From Sinonovacula constricta (lineage: Eukaryota; Mollusca; Bivalvia; Cardiida; Solecurtidae): a DNA stretch of 64,000 bases. The notes under the pieces are model-generated. The model ran no database searches. It saw only the letters and a list, made by a program, of their open reading frames with translations, and had not been told where the DNA came from. The number at the start of each line of letters is the position of its first letter. The stretch's first letter is position 1. The stretch spans positions 46,335,502 to 46,399,501 of the forward strand of contig CM017572.1 in the NCBI GenBank assembly GCA_007844125.1. Direction: 5' to 3'. Made by a program: the position numbers and the translations under genes. Shown one piece after another: positions 1 through 12,575 of the stretch.

Positions 1-62
1 TCTCTCTTCTCTCTCTCTCTCTCCTCTCTCTCTCTATTCTCTCTCTCTCTCTCTCTCTCTCA
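1..62. repeat. CT/TC microsatellite
   Basis: A nearly pure CT dinucleotide run with a few interruptions (ATT, CC). It starts at the window edge, so its true length is unknown. Confidence 0.95.
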
Positions 63-85
63 GAGATTCTCACCATAGAAACTAC

Positions 86-310
86 TCAGGTAGTGCGAGG
101 TTATAGCTCTGTGAAACCCGTTAAAGACCCCAATCGGCCTTTATGCCGACTAACCGTTAGTCTTTCTTTTTTTATTTACTTCCTCTTTACAGTTTGTGTA
201 ACTTTTACATTTAACTGGCTAGTGAATACCTGTGTGAATAAATTTAATCTAAAATTTAACATAAGCTGCAATACTCATAGGGCCTTGCAATATTCTTGTA
301 TGTTGTGTAC
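86..310 (+). repeat. Dispersed repeat family A, copy 1
   Basis: This segment aligns by eye with 23355-23600 (plus) and 42595-42850 (minus). Shared landmarks in order are GTGCGAGGTTA.AGCTCTGT, an A-rich CCGGTTTAAG-like stretch, CCCC.RTCGG, and GCTGCAA...CTCATAGG near the end. This copy is the most diverged of the three. No coding capacity is supported in it; the open frame across this region is interrupted in the other copies. The class of element is unknown. Confidence 0.6.
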
Positions 311-457
311 CGGCGGGTCATCCACTAGTTGTCATGAATCCATGATTCATTATCCCACGACTTCAGCTAATTCTATACTCATTACTGCCTTACCCACCGG
401 ACCTGGTAGTGCAATCTGTAGAGCGTCGGCAACAGGTACGGGAGGCCCCGGGTTACA

Positions 458-690
458 AATGGTAGTGGCATAGCTCTCTTGCTAACGCTCAAGCAAATAT
501 AAGGGTAGTTCCACGACAGGTTGGACCGGTGTCAGAATAATGTGACTAGGTGTGGTATCATGCCAGGTGTTCACGGCATACTACACACAGTGAAGGCAGC
601 ACTATATCTGCTTCAAGTGGACACCGTTTCCAGATAACTGAAATACTGCTGGTAGGACGACAAACCCAATAAACAAACAAACAAACTGGC
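458..690 (+). repeat. Dispersed repeat family B (SINE-like), plus copy
   Basis: The segment matches 16730-16949 in inverted orientation over about 220 bp at high similarity. It begins TGGTAGTGGC, runs through GCTCAAGCAA.TATAA, GGTGTGGTATCAT and CACAGTGAAGGCAGCA, and ends in GGTAGGACGAYAAAC followed by an (AAAC)n-like tail. One defined body plus an A-rich simple tail at the same end is typical of short non-autonomous retroelements. I do not see clear A and B boxes, so the polymerase III origin is unproven. Confidence 0.7.
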
Positions 691-2484
691 TTACCCATGA
701 CCTTAGATGGATGAAATGAGGTGCTCTTTCGACACGACAGTCACAAGTGAGCAATTACTCGTGAAATAGAGTACAATATTTTATTTGTCCGATGAGACAC
801 TAACCGCAAGTTAAATATTTTAGCTGCTTTAGTTTCAGGTTAGTTTGGTGGCATGATTCTTGTTATGGCCATACCAACAAGTATTCAGGCATTTATCCAC
901 CTTATGTAAGTTCTTGTTCATTTCATTTTACTGTAAAAGCAATATACACAACCTATACTATAAATATAAAATCACATATTCAACGTCAATATTTTTGTTC
1001 AAACACATTTTTTATAAATAAAAGATCTGTCACGAGTTTTCATTTTATGCAAACAATTTTTAAAACGGCTTCTGGAAAAGTGATGGTAAGCGAGCCTTTT
1101 GCGAGCTAACTTCAAATTTCCTGAACAAGTTTTATAAATCTTTTAATTACACGATTTTAATCAGCAATATACTATTTTACAAAATTTAACAATTCTTAAT
1201 CGAAATAGTCGTATGAGACGATCTACATTATAATGATGTCGCAGACGTCATCAAGCAAAAAGCTTACTACAAAATACGTCATGGATTTATTGAATGGAGA
1301 AACGTGATAACGTGATAAAAATATTTTTGTACAAGATAAAATCGGTGCGAAACATCTTCATAATGAACTCTAGGCACTTAATATCAGCTGGACACGAAAG
1401 CATTTAAATGGCAATGGGGTTATCTTTCCCAATCCTAACAATGAGCAAAGAAAATATGGCAAGAATGAAACTATTAAATTTTGTGTTTTAATTTAGAACC
1501 AGCGAATACGGTTGATGTATGGATCATCGTGTAAACTTTTATGGAAACATATCTTTCGTTTCGTTAGAGGTTCTATTTCATGTTTAATTTTCTTGTTTCG
1601 TAAATAAATGACAAGTAGTAGTTCTGTTAATGCCGTTAAGATTCTTCATGACACAATACAGAATACAAGAACAACACATTTTATTGTAGCATCGAGGAGT
1701 GGGTAAAGTTATCTTCTAACCTGCTTATCTATTAACCATAAAAGGTTGACGTTGGAAATATTGATGGAGCTGCAGGCACATTCTACTTGTCGAATACCAA
1801 CAGAACACACATTTTCATTCGCCATGATGTGACCTTAGACATTGTCTAGCTCAAATATTGAACAATAATCATGTCTGCACCTTCTGACAATTGACGGCTG
1901 ATATCTGATGGATCATTTGACATTATGAAGCGAATTAAGGAGATTTTATTCATCATGTGGTACCAGAAAGCTATCCAAGTTTCAATCCCGGGACTGTTCT
2001 ATGGAACTATGTAAACTATTCATCATTATTCAGTCACATAACATCTAATGGAATTTAGAATGTGTAACTCTTCTAAATATTATTATTTTTAACTTGTCGT
2101 TTTAAGCTCAAGAGCTGATAAAAACAACATCACCAACAAGATTATTGCATACAGCAGACGAACATTTTACTGCCTGTGTCAATGATAGTATTAAGCGGTT
2201 TATGTAGTTCAGAACCGTCCATGCAATAAATCTGTCCGATGCAAACCATGGTACAAATCCTCGATCTTGATTTTCAGGTTTTGGTTTGTGTCGGCAAGGA
2301 ATCGAACACGCAACCTTTTGTTTTACTTCTTATTGACTTTATCCATGTCACCAGATCAATTCATTTTGAATATTTATTATCGTATGGATCGCAAACAAAC
2401 TGTCTACAATAACTGTACATTAACCGATTCAAACTGCTTAAAACCGTAAAGTTTTACATCTAAAAGACAGCTCGTCGGTTTGTA
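691..2484. other. Non-coding AT-rich stretch
   Basis: No exon-like segment, RNA gene or repeat array was recognised here. Open frames are short and AT-driven. Confidence 0.6.
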
Positions 2485-3582
2485 TGATAACCATGAGCAA
2501 GATAACCATGAGCAAGATAACCATGAGCATGCTAACCATGAGCATGGTAACCAGGAGCATGATAACCATGACCATGATAACCTCGAGTATGATAACCTCG
2601 AGCATGATAACCTCGAGCATGATAACCATGAGCATGATAGCCATGAACATGAAAACGATGAGCATTATAACCATGAGCAAGATAACCACGAGCATGATAA
2701 CCATGAGCATGATAACCATGAACATGAAAACCATGAGCATGATAACCATAAACATGAAAACCATGAGCATGATAACCATGAGCATGACAACCATGAGGCA
2801 AGATAACCATGAGGCAAGAAAACCATGAGGCAAGATAACAATGAGCATGATAACCATAAGCAAGTGACCATAAGCAAGATAACCATGAGCACGATAACCA
2901 TGAGCAAGATAACCATGAGCATGATAACCATGAGCATGATACCATGAGCATGATAACCATGAGCATGATAACCATAAGCATGATAACCATGAGCATGATA
3001 ACCATAAGCAAGGTAACCATGAACATGATAACCATGAGCAAGATAACCATGAGCAAGATAACCATGAGCAAGATAACCATCAGCATAATAACCATCAGCA
3101 TGATAACCATCAGCATGATAGCCATGAACAAGATAACCATGAACATGACAACCATGAGCAAGATAACTAACATGAAAACCATGAGCAAGATAACCATGAA
3201 CATGAAAAACATGAGCATGATAACCATGAGCATGATAACCATGAGCATGACAACCATGAGCATGATAACCATGAGCATGATAACCATGAGCATGACAACC
3301 ATGAGCAAGATAACCATGAGCATGATAACCATCATCATTATAACCACGAGCATGATAACCATAAGCATGATAACCATAAGCATGATAAACATGAGCATGA
3401 TAACCATCAGCATGATAACTATAAGCAAGATAACCGTGAGCATGATAACCATGAGTATGATAACCATGAGTAAGATTACCATGAGCAAGATTACCATGAG
3501 CTAGATAACCATGAGTATGATAACCATGAGCATGAAAACCATGAGCATGACAACTATGAGCATGACAACCATGAGCATGAAC
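2485..3582. repeat. 15-bp minisatellite (about 73 units)
   Basis: Head-to-tail units of ATAACCATGAGCATG with variants (AGCAAG, AACATG, CTCGAG, CATAAG). Because the period is a multiple of three and the unit has no stop in several frames, it is open over hundreds of codons: DNHEH pentapeptides in one plus frame, MITMS in another, and a hydrophobic MVIML pentapeptide on the minus strand (up to about 320 codons). The open frames are a by-product of the repeat. Nothing upstream looks like a start exon, so I do not call a gene. Confidence 0.97.
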
Positions 3583-6500
3583 ATCATGTATAAGAGACGC
3601 GTTTCTTACAGTGTTTTTTACATTTTACCAATTTGTTTTCTTGGCTGCTGGTTAATGGTTTTCTATTTTCTACTGTTTGTAAATTTGCAGGGAAGATTTC
3701 TTACGATGATAAATATGCAAGGAAGGCGCTCTTTTAGGTTTTTACAAATCCCATTTTCTAACCAGTAATTGCCTCTTGATAATTGCTATATGATTCATTT
3801 CCAAATTTATCGTTGGTCCGTTTGACTTCAATCCAACACTGAGTTTTTCTTGATAGATTTAAGCCGCCGTCTCAGAAATACATACACAATCAACATCATC
3901 ACAATTTCATAAAAAATCCTTCTTACAACACTATTCCTTCAAGTGATACATCGCATTCTTATTTACCTCTAACGTTTCATAATTTATCCAGGAGAAACAG
4001 AATCACGTTCCTGGAATTCTCCCTGAGAGGGGTAATCAAATTTAAAGCTAGCATTTACTGTTTTTAATCTGCTTACAATTTTCCATAGTTGTATAGAGAT
4101 GAAGCATTCGAACATGCGAAAACCGTATTATTACAGCAAATATCGCCATTTATGAGACTGATTTATCAGTATGAAATTTTTAATAAGACATTGGGTAAAG
4201 TGAAATTTGTCATTATGAAGAAAATGTTGCCACAAAAGCTTCTAGTTGAACACATATGCTGCTGATTTTTATGCATAGCTTGACCGCCATTATTTCTGGC
4301 ATATTAAAAAGTATTTAACCTTAAAATCGCAATCTATATATTCTAGGCTAAATCCATGATTTAAAAAAATAGTACATGTGCAAGAGATTTAAGTTTAAAT
4401 ACTGGGGGATGGTCTCTTCCTCTATAGACAGAAATACTTAAACTGCAGTTAACCGAATTTCTACATTTACTACAGACATATATATGTCTCTAGCCATCAC
4501 CAGTATTTTGGCAATATGACTTTTTAACTCGCAATAAATTACTCAAAGTCCTTCAACAAATGGCATGTAAATGCTAAATAAGGTATGTACTCAATCATCT
4601 TTTAGATAATATCTCTTCGACGGCATTGGCTTCTTCAGAGTTTGATATCTCTATCTTATATAAACTGTTGCTGTAATTTGGTGCATTTGGCCAACTTTTA
4701 ACGTCTGCATTATGCTGATTTACGTGCTTGTAAGTAAATAATTTAATCACTGATTCTAAGGTAAGGCAGTGAACGCATAAATAGTTTATATCTTGATTCA
4801 GTCCAGTTAATCTATTTAAAATGTTATAACAAGTTTCCGCTATAAAAAAGACATGACGTACAATCTGTTTTCTTTTCGAAAACAAATATTGACAAATGCA
4901 TAATTATGCCTCTAGCGATATATCCCGCATTAACAATTCTAATTTAAGGTCACGTGAAGATGCAAAGTATCTGAGGAGTGCTTGAAGAATATTCATATAA
5001 CAAATATCGATATCAGTAACAGAAAAAATGCTTTTTAACCATACATTTTCAAGATAGAAATATTTTAGCTTATATTTTAACTTGTAATCATAGCATTATA
5101 CATATTGAAGCAAGCTCTTGTAGATATGTCCAACTTCAGACTCGGGCCAACCTTAAACATACACAAATATACATATACAAGGATAATTATCTGCCGTAAA
5201 ACCAGCATAGTCTTTTTGAAATGTTTATACGGCGTCAGCAGGAACGAAAGTATCAATAAGTTGATATGTGTCTACTAGGCCGACAGTTACATTAACTATG
5301 TACAAACAACATTGCGACACTGTGTTCTGCTGTTAGCAACCACTCCGGTTATTGATGATAAAGACAATTGGTAACAAATAAACTGAAATACCTCTGCGAT
5401 TAAAAAAAGTTGCATTAATGCATCAAATGTTTATTTTATGTAACATATGTATGTCCTGTCTGACAATTGTGATAAAATGTTAAGTTTTATCTTCACTTCA
5501 ACCGCTTGTTGTAAACACTTTGAAATATTATCAAACGTAACTATATTGATATATTGAAGCATTAAACTTATGGTAAACAAAAGAAAACTTGCAAGAATAA
5601 TTATTTTAATGACATTTTAATTAAAATGGGTAAATCGATAAGGTCTAATATTTTCATGTATATAAATACGGACAACCTTTCGTTCTTTTTTAAAAAAAAA
5701 AGCTTGTACAATTGCTATGCATTGGCAAATTTAAACCAATTAGGAAGTAAAATGATTGGAAATGAAAGTTTACTTTTTGTTTAAATGCGAATCGAAATAG
5801 ATCTTGTTTACATATAGTTTAAACTGTTCCTTTAAAGGGTGTTGTTTGAAGAGCACAGGGAACGTTCATTTGTCGTATGTTTTCAGCCTGTCTCCGAAAG
5901 TTACCTTGTATACCAACTGTAATGTCATTTGTGCGCCATCCAATTGTATCGTAAACCTTCCATTCTTCTTATAGATTTTGTCGTTGAAAGTGACAAAACA
6001 GAAAAAAAAGAATATAAATTCTTACTGACATTTACGAAAAAAAAAGCCTTCAACTTTTCCCGAAGACACTATATTATTGTTTTCGCTTCCAGTGTTGACA
6101 GTCTCAGCGGAGAGTTACAGTATATGTGTGATAGATATATCTGTGGTAGCAAACCTTCAGTCAACACACTCTGAGTGAAAATTGACACATATAAAATACG
6201 GTTAAGACATTCGCGCATGGCAGCCTATTGCTAAAATCACAATAAATTAAAGGCTATATTTGAGACTAGTGATTGCTACAGTAAACCTATCGTCCCTAAA
6301 CACATTGCGACATTGATCCGTACAAAAAGATGCCACTTTTTCTACGAATAATAAGTTGATGAATGTGTTAAGTTGTAAAATTTAATCCTTTCGTGAAGTT
6401 TAAATGTCAATACTTTTAAGCGAAACGGAGTATTCTGCTAGTAATATAGATAGTTTAATTGATTTACACTGTATTTCAATTCTGGTCATTGAAATGACCT

Positions 6501-7942
6501 TTTTAAAACATTTTATGAGTACAGTATTTGGTTAGAGGTTATTTACAGATTTACACAACCTCGTTACAAAAGGAGATTTTATCCTTGTAGTTGCTACGCT
6601 TATTCTGCAAAAATCCACTTAAGTATCTATTTAAGTTATCCATTTTTTTTTTACTTGGAATTGCTTTGGTATACGTTAAGCTGCATAAGTATAACATATT
6701 TGAACTAGAAAAATAATGAGGGCAGCATATATTTGACTTTTAAAATGTTATCCATTAAGGGATCTGTTTAAGGCTTTAGAGCTATTCTCCGGATGTTACT
6801 GGCTTAAAAAATATTAGCATGGGCTTTCTTATTTATATTTTGAGTGTTTATTAAAGAGACATAAAATAATACCTAAGATAATTCATATTTTTATTTGAAG
6901 AAAGAATATATCCATTAACCAAAACGATCGGGATAAAAGCGGTCTGCAACTTTGTCTCATTTCCAGCGACAGGTAATCACAAATAATAGGAGAGCATTAT
7001 GCAGAATCACAAGACACTTTGCCAGCGATAGAGATGGAAGGTAAGAAGGTTAAGCGAGTCAGTCGTTACTCACAATATGTTGACCCGACAGACGCTTCAT
7101 TGATCGACAGAATCATTTCCCTTCCTGAGATAAGATGCTCAATATTCATCAATAAACATTCTTAGTTGGGCTGTTTTTCATCACAAAAGAACAGATAATT
7201 GAAAAAACATGCCGAGCCTGCGCCGTTGTGTTTTAATATGGATGTTTTACGAAGCAGCGATGTCATAAATAAAGAATATTATACGAACTCAACCTAGCCT
7301 AGCAAGTATTAAGTCGCAGTGATCATTAGTTCATTCTGGCTGCTAGATCTTTTATGGTAGCTAATCACCTTACGTGGCTGCAGAGCCTGGCGCGGTGAAG
7401 CACCGTGTATCAAGAGGAAGGTATAGAGGGTCTTGTCGAATCATGGTAACTGACACAGAAACCTCCAGTATTCGGTGACTTTTGACAAAGTTGAGGAACA
7501 GCTGGTTAACACAAACACGCCGACAAAAGTTAAAATTACTATACACAACCATTGTAGATCCAGAATCGTCACAATTTGGTGTAAAGATTTAATCGTATAT
7601 CTATCTCATTTAGATGTTTAGATTTTGGTCGTAGTCGCAGGATACGTGTCTAAGATAAAAAACAGTGGGCTGGTAAGGCAACTATTTCAAATTAATTTTA
7701 AATTGCACGATGATATTTTATTAACAAACGCGGGTTCCGATTACTTTTCCAGTATTAATTATTGTGAAAATGTTCTTGTGAGAAGATTTGTATCTTATAT
7801 AAGAAGGATAAATCACAGTAAAACTTCCTCTTCCTTGGGTCTTAACGGCCTTAATTGTGCCGCTGGAATTGTTTTAAACATTAACACAACAAACCGTTTA
7901 CTACATACCAATTCGTTTGAATTAACCCTGAACGTTATATCG
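3583..7942. other. Non-coding AT-rich stretch
   Basis: Only short open frames with no family resemblance were seen. Frames near 4595-4885 (minus), 5929-6174 (plus) and 7625-7996 (plus) lack splice or start support. No tandem array or known element was recognised. Confidence 0.55.
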
Positions 7943-7972
7943 ATATACCAGAATCTCGCTGAACATAAGATG
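7943..7972 (+). repeat. Left arm of a perfect 30-bp inverted repeat
   Basis: It reads ATATACCAG...CATAAGATG and is the exact reverse complement of 10660-10689. Similarity stops abruptly on both sides of both arms. The two arms bracket about 2.75 kb, which would fit terminal inverted repeats of a non-autonomous DNA transposon. TA or AT target duplications are possible at the ends but cannot be distinguished from the arm sequence itself. Confidence 0.85.
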
Positions 7973-7983
7973 TTTAGGTGGAA

Positions 7984-8620
7984 GATGTGGCCATGATGAA
8001 GTGACCATGATGATGTGGCCATGATGAAGTGGCCATGATGATGTGGCCATGATGATGTGGCCATGATGAAGTGAACATGATGATGTGGCCATGATGATGT
8101 GGCCATGATGAAGTGGCCATGATGATGTGGCCATGATGATGTGGCCATGATGAAGTGAACATGATGATGTGGCCATGATGATGTGGTCATGATGAAGTGG
8201 CCATGATGAAGTGAACATGATGAATGGCCATGATAATGTGGCCATGATGAAGTGAACATGATGATGTGGCCATGATGATGTGGCCATGATGATGTGGCCA
8301 TGATGAAGTGGCCATGATGATGTGGCCATGATGATGTGGCCATGATGAAGTGAACATGATGAAGTGGCCATGATGATGTGGCCATGATGAAGTGAACATG
8401 ATGATGTGGCCATGATGATGTGGCCATGATGAAGTGGCCATGATGATGTGGCCATGATGATGTGGCCATGATGATGTGGCCATGATGAAGTGGCCTTGAT
8501 GATGTGGCCATGATGATGTGGCCATGATGATGTGGCCATGATGAAGTGGCCATGATGATGTGGCCATGATGATGTGGCCATGATGAAGTGGCCCTGATGA
8601 TGTGGCCATGATGAAGTGGC
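7984..8620. repeat. 14-bp minisatellite (about 45 units)
   Basis: Units are CCATGATGATGTGG with an alternative ending (ATGAAGTGG) and occasional AACATGATG variants. The array starts 12 bp inside the left 30-bp inverted repeat. The 14-bp period cycles through all three frames every 42 bp. The minus strand has no stop in any of them and yields a 14-residue His/Trp/Ser-rich peptide repeat. The plus strand has TGA in every unit. I consider the minus-strand frames non-genic. Confidence 0.97.
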
Positions 8621-9034
8621 AATGTCCTTCTATCCTCAATCAGAAACAGATTCTCCTTGATAAAGGCGTGGTCCAGCTGTAAAATCGCTTTAGACTTCTT
8701 AGTGGATAAAAGATTCGTTTAAGTTATTGTGTAAAGTAATAGACGTATCATAAATCTCTCCCCCAAAATATAACTACATAACCTAAAATGGAATGTGAAA
8801 TAAATAATTTAGCTCGGGAGAAACTGTGCTTACATTTTATGGAGGCTTGTTAATTGTTAATTGGCTAGATTATATGCAATTATATGCGATTATTTCGTCA
8901 TTTTATACTCATTTAGGCATTCTTTACGGAAACATGAGTAAGAGCATTGTCAGATTACGCATATGACACTAACAATTGCATTGCTATAGCAATTTCGATT
9001 TATAGGTTGCTAATGTAATGTAATGTAATGACCT

Positions 9035-9151
9035 CTATCTCAGCGGCTGTGGAATCAGCATCAGGTCATCATCACCCCAGTACGTGATATACATAAACGT
9101 GGCCTGCATACGCATAGTCTCGTCGGTGATCGTTCCATCGATGACGTATTC
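9035..9151 (-). CDS. Exon-like fragment, possibly Cys-loop receptor ligand-binding domain
   Basis: The minus-strand frame of 38 sense codons ends in TAG and has codon content richer in G+C than its surroundings. It starts after a possible acceptor (ATCATCAACAG at 9152-9162). Visible elements in order are EYVIDGTITDET, then RMQATFMYITYW, then GDDDLML. A DE-(about 14 residues)-W-x-D-x-x-L pattern resembles the strand and loop D region of nicotinic receptors and molluscan acetylcholine-binding proteins (…W-S/T-D-x-x-L-x-W), but the final Trp is absent. No neighbouring exons of such a receptor were found, so this is either an isolated relic or an unrelated exon. The resemblance is from memory of the family, not a search. 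Confidence 0.3.
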   Translation of the reverse strand, partial: EYVIDGTITDETMRMQATFMYITYWGDDDLMLIPQPLR

Positions 9152-9341
9152 CTGTTGATGATGTATACTTCATGTACAGCATATTTTCACATTTTAGACT
9201 AATCGTTTTCGTTTATGTTTTAATTTTAAAATTTTAGTTTCGAGTAACAGTATTACTTTTTGTTCACGACGTCCTCGACTCAGCAAAACATATTCAAAAT
9301 TGAATAAAGATCAAGTATATCTTTAAAATGGATTTTAAAAT

Positions 9342-9440
9342 GGACTTGAACCCTCCCTCTGCATGACAATGGTGGTCGCAGCGTCAAAATCCAGATTCTT
9401 GGACTTGGCCCCTCCCTCTGCATGACAATGGTGGTCCCAG
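9342..9440. repeat. Tandem duplication, 59-bp period
   Basis: Two copies of a 40-bp core (GGACTTG..CCCTCCCTCT, then GCATGACAATGGTGGTC) start at 9342 and 9401. They differ at only a few bases, indicating a fairly recent local duplication. The core is C-rich compared with its surroundings. Confidence 0.9.
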
Positions 9441-9744
9441 AATGCTGACTTTTAGTACTAGCATATCATGTCAGGATTCCTGTGGAAAGTATTATATTAA
9501 TACATGCTACACCGCTCATATGTATAAGGTTTATGTATTTATGATATTTTCTTTCAAACGGGCCATACAAACCAATATACCAGACCCGCTCATTTGGCAT
9601 TATCTTATATTGCATACATGCAAACGTAGAAATTCTGGTATTTTATACTGCTGTATTGATCTAAAGGAAAAGTAATGTTACATACCAGCTAATGTATACA
9701 CAACTAATGATTTGTAAGATAGCTGGTTAACAACTATTCATACT

Positions 9745-10017
9745 TTACAAAAAAATAAAAGCAAATGTGCTATAGTTAAGTGCATAAGACAGAAATGGTA
9801 AGTCGTACAGCGTCCGTACGACACAGACACATATATTGCGTTGCTGTTTGTAAAAATAAGGTATCTCTACAGTCTTGCTGAGTGAATCCGCTTGAAACGT
9901 TGTTCTTTGACGCATAAGTAGGTATGTAAAGAGACGCCACTCTATGAAATGCCGTACGCTATCAGAATTTGAGATTATATCGAGCACGTACTTAGCAAGT
10001 AACACGCCCTTCTTCAC
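9745..10017 (-). CDS. Unrecognised minus-strand open frame
   Basis: The frame is open for about 100 codons, continuing upstream of the listed GTG to a stop near 10055. It contains KKGVLLAKYVLDIISN, RHFIEWRLFTYLL and TVEIPYFYKQQRN. Residue use looks protein-like, with mixed charged and aromatic residues rather than AT-driven Lys/Asn/Ile/Phe runs. There is no initiating ATG, so it would have to be an internal or terminal exon; a weak acceptor (GTGAAG) exists near 10013. I do not recognise the family. It lies inside the 30-bp inverted-repeat segment, about 600 bp upstream of the exon-like fragment at 9035-9151 on the same strand. Confidence 0.25.
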   Translation of the reverse strand: MKKGVLLAKYVLDIISNSDSVRHFIEWRLFTYLLMRQRTTFQADSLSKTVEIPYFYKQQRNICVCVVRTLYDLPFLSYALNYSTFAFIFL

Positions 10018-10270
10018 AAATGGGTAAAATCCCAGTTGGTTTTGGTTCGTTCAAGACCTCTAATTTCACTTTTGCAATCAAGGCATTACTCTTCTCAAAA
10101 GCCAACTACATGTAGATATTGTTTTGAATAACACAGGGTCTCATTGTGGTCAAAAGCGGTATCATTATCTATTTTACTCGTGACATGGCATGTTCCAAAC
10201 ATGTCCCGGCGGACCGTATCATCATACTGCTATATTTGTGGCGTTCCACTGGTCCTCCTGACAACCGGCC

Positions 10271-10492
10271 ATGGATTGTCGAGACATTGTGAATGCGATT
10301 ACATTTAACAGATATCTCAGAGCGAAGTACACATACTCTAGGTCCTTAAAGAAAATGACTACCCCAAGGAAGCGATATAAATTACAGTTTATTTTGAGAA
10401 AAAATGAACTTCATTTCAGTGCCAGCCGGAAGCTGCATCGTGATTTAGAAAAGTGGAACGCAATGCAATCTGGTTTAATTATGTCCACATGA
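10271..10492 (+). CDS. Small basic open frame with nearby polyadenylation signal
   Basis: The 73-codon frame starts with ATG in a favourable context (GGCCATGG) and ends 18 bp before AATAAA at 10511-10516. The product is basic, with a KKMTTPRKRYK cluster around residues 27-37 and an amphipathic tail (FSASRKLHRDLEKW). No family was recognised. It sits just inside the right arm of the 30-bp inverted repeat. Length alone is not significant in this composition; the start context and poly(A) signal are the only support. Confidence 0.25.
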   Translation: MDCRDIVNAITFNRYLRAKYTYSRSLKKMTTPRKRYKLQFILRKNELHFSASRKLHRDLEKWNAMQSGLIMST

Positions 10493-10659
10493 AATGGTAC
10501 GAATCATTTCAATAAAACAAAACCAAGTATTCTGCTAGACCCTAAATTATGAAATAATTAAACCTTGAGTACCAATATATTTTACAATAAGTTTAATTTT
10601 ACTCGCTAATGATCATAACCTTTAATCATTGAGAAATTTACACTCTTGCAAAGACACAG

Positions 10660-10689
10660 CATCTTATGTTCAGCGAGATTCTGGTATAT
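10660..10689 (-). repeat. Right arm of a perfect 30-bp inverted repeat
   Basis: This is the exact reverse complement of 7943-7972, reading CATCTTATG...CTGGTATAT. See the left arm for interpretation. Confidence 0.85.
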
Positions 10690-12575
10690 GTTTAATTGCT
10701 AAAGTTCAGCACGGAGAAGATCAACTACGTGCACTTGCGATGGATATCGTATTGTAGTATTAAAATCTCAATTTAAAAGGCCCAAGAGAAAATAGGATAA
10801 TGTCTAACGAATAAAACATATTTTAAAACTTGGTCTGGTAATAGACCATTGTATAAACATACAATTTATATTTAAAAGTAATTGAACTATGTGACTAGAC
10901 GTTACATACATAACGATTATAAAGACAGTATATACATATCGACATACATAACAATTAGCGGTCACCAACTGAATAGATAGTATCTAATAAGAGAAGTATA
11001 GAGAAAAACGCAAGAAATTTTAGATGAGTGTAACATAAAAAAGTCCAAGCAACTGCAGCTATGTTTATTATTTATCATCGTCGAAATGCTTATATTCCAG
11101 CTCATTTACGATGGCTCACAAAATATTTTTAGCATATAACCGAGAATGAAGGCAATATGGAATCCATATTGTCTAATCGTGTAATTTTAGCTTGTCTGTT
11201 ATTCTAAGCAGCTATGACACAGTTGAACAAATTTGCAGTATTTTGAAAAAAAGAATACAATTATGCATTTATTGATTAAAATGTTGCATGTGATTACTAT
11301 ATTTTATATAAGAATATATTGCCATTTAATTGACGTAAATAAATGGTTCAATGACTGGCTTGGTTTAATTGTGGCGCAAGTTTTTTAATAATTCTGAAGT
11401 TTGGACCATGTAGTTTTGTACATCACATGAAAGTTGATGATCGAGCCGCTATAAATATTAGTTAATTAACTAGACACACCATGAAAGACACCCGTAGAAT
11501 AAAACACTAAGAGGAGCTTATTGTTCGTGTTTTTGCTATCAGATTGAACACGAAGTTTAGTTCATTCTCGTTCTAGAATCAATGCCATAGGTACAAATGC
11601 TACGTTCACTTTGAACGTATGATACCATCAGCTGTTCCGACTTATGCTGTCACAAATGATGACAGAGACCAAGCCCCTGACTTTACTGGATATAAAAAGA
11701 AAATTGTGGACACGCACTCGACAGAAACAGCAACAGCATTAAACAGCAATACGACAGAAACATACACACGACCAGACACCTACATAAGAGACTCAGACAA
11801 TTTTTGTTGATTTTAGCTATATATATACGTATATATATATATCTGGTCATATTTGTATGTTGTCCTAGACAAACTTTTGCATTAATTCTACATTAAGATA
11901 TAGGATACTTTAAGTACTTCCTCTAGTTCCCTTGTGTGTATTGAAGTGATGCACACTAGACGAAGTGTCTAATCAAAACATCTTGAGGAAACAAGAAGTT
12001 CCGATTGATTTAAGCAAAGGTCGTAAATTTAACTGCACGTGAAATAATGCCAGTAATTTGTGTTTCGATTTCGAAGAAATTGCTACAATATTTATCAGCT
12101 TTGAAACAACACGTTAAACATGGTAAGAAAAAGTTGTCGAATACAATTATAATGGAGAGCTGCGGGTTTGACAGACATGCGAGTGTGTGCTGTAATTTCT
12201 TTAAACGTCTTCAGTATTTGTCTACGATCAACAGAGGCTAAGGGGTACAGACATTCAGTGGTTTCTAACACGACGAATGTAAGCTAATTCAAAATAACAA
12301 AGTCTGTTCCAAGAAGTTTCTGGCCTTATTTTCGATGACATTAAGAATGTTCACGGCGTTTGCTTCTGTTCTTATTGTATGCACAGGTTGCACAAACACT
12401 ATCAATACAATAATGATCAAAACTGAATGAAAACACTCTTAGTATGGTAACGCAATATTTGTTTGTTCCGGTGGTGTTCTTTATTCGTTTTCTATTGTTT
12501 TCAAAACCTTAATCGATCTATCATAGAAATCCTCGTGAAAAACGTTGCGTAACTAGTGTAATCTACAATCAAACC
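10690..12575. other. Non-coding AT-rich stretch with a TA palindrome
   Basis: No gene was recognised. At about 11818-11842 there is an alternating TA run with a central ACGT, giving a near-perfect palindrome that could extrude as a cruciform. Frames at 11619-11810 and 12047-12241 are short and unsupported. Confidence 0.55.

Noticed and set aside
2532..3497. 321-codon minus-strand frame of MVIML-type repeats, and plus-strand DNHEH and MITMS frames
   Set aside because: All come from the 15-bp minisatellite, which is open in several frames on both strands. No unique flanking coding sequence was seen.
5929..6174. 81-codon plus-strand frame
   Set aside because: Begins at TTG shortly after a stop with no AG acceptor between, and is Lys/Phe-rich as expected from AT bias.
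7625..7996. 123-codon plus-strand frame
   Set aside because: No ATG near the start, no splice support, and it runs into the 14-bp array. Frames of this length are expected a few times by chance at this base composition.
7813..8639. Long minus-strand His/Trp/Ser repeat frames
   Set aside because: They are generated by the 14-bp array in all three frames; no start context or unique domain.
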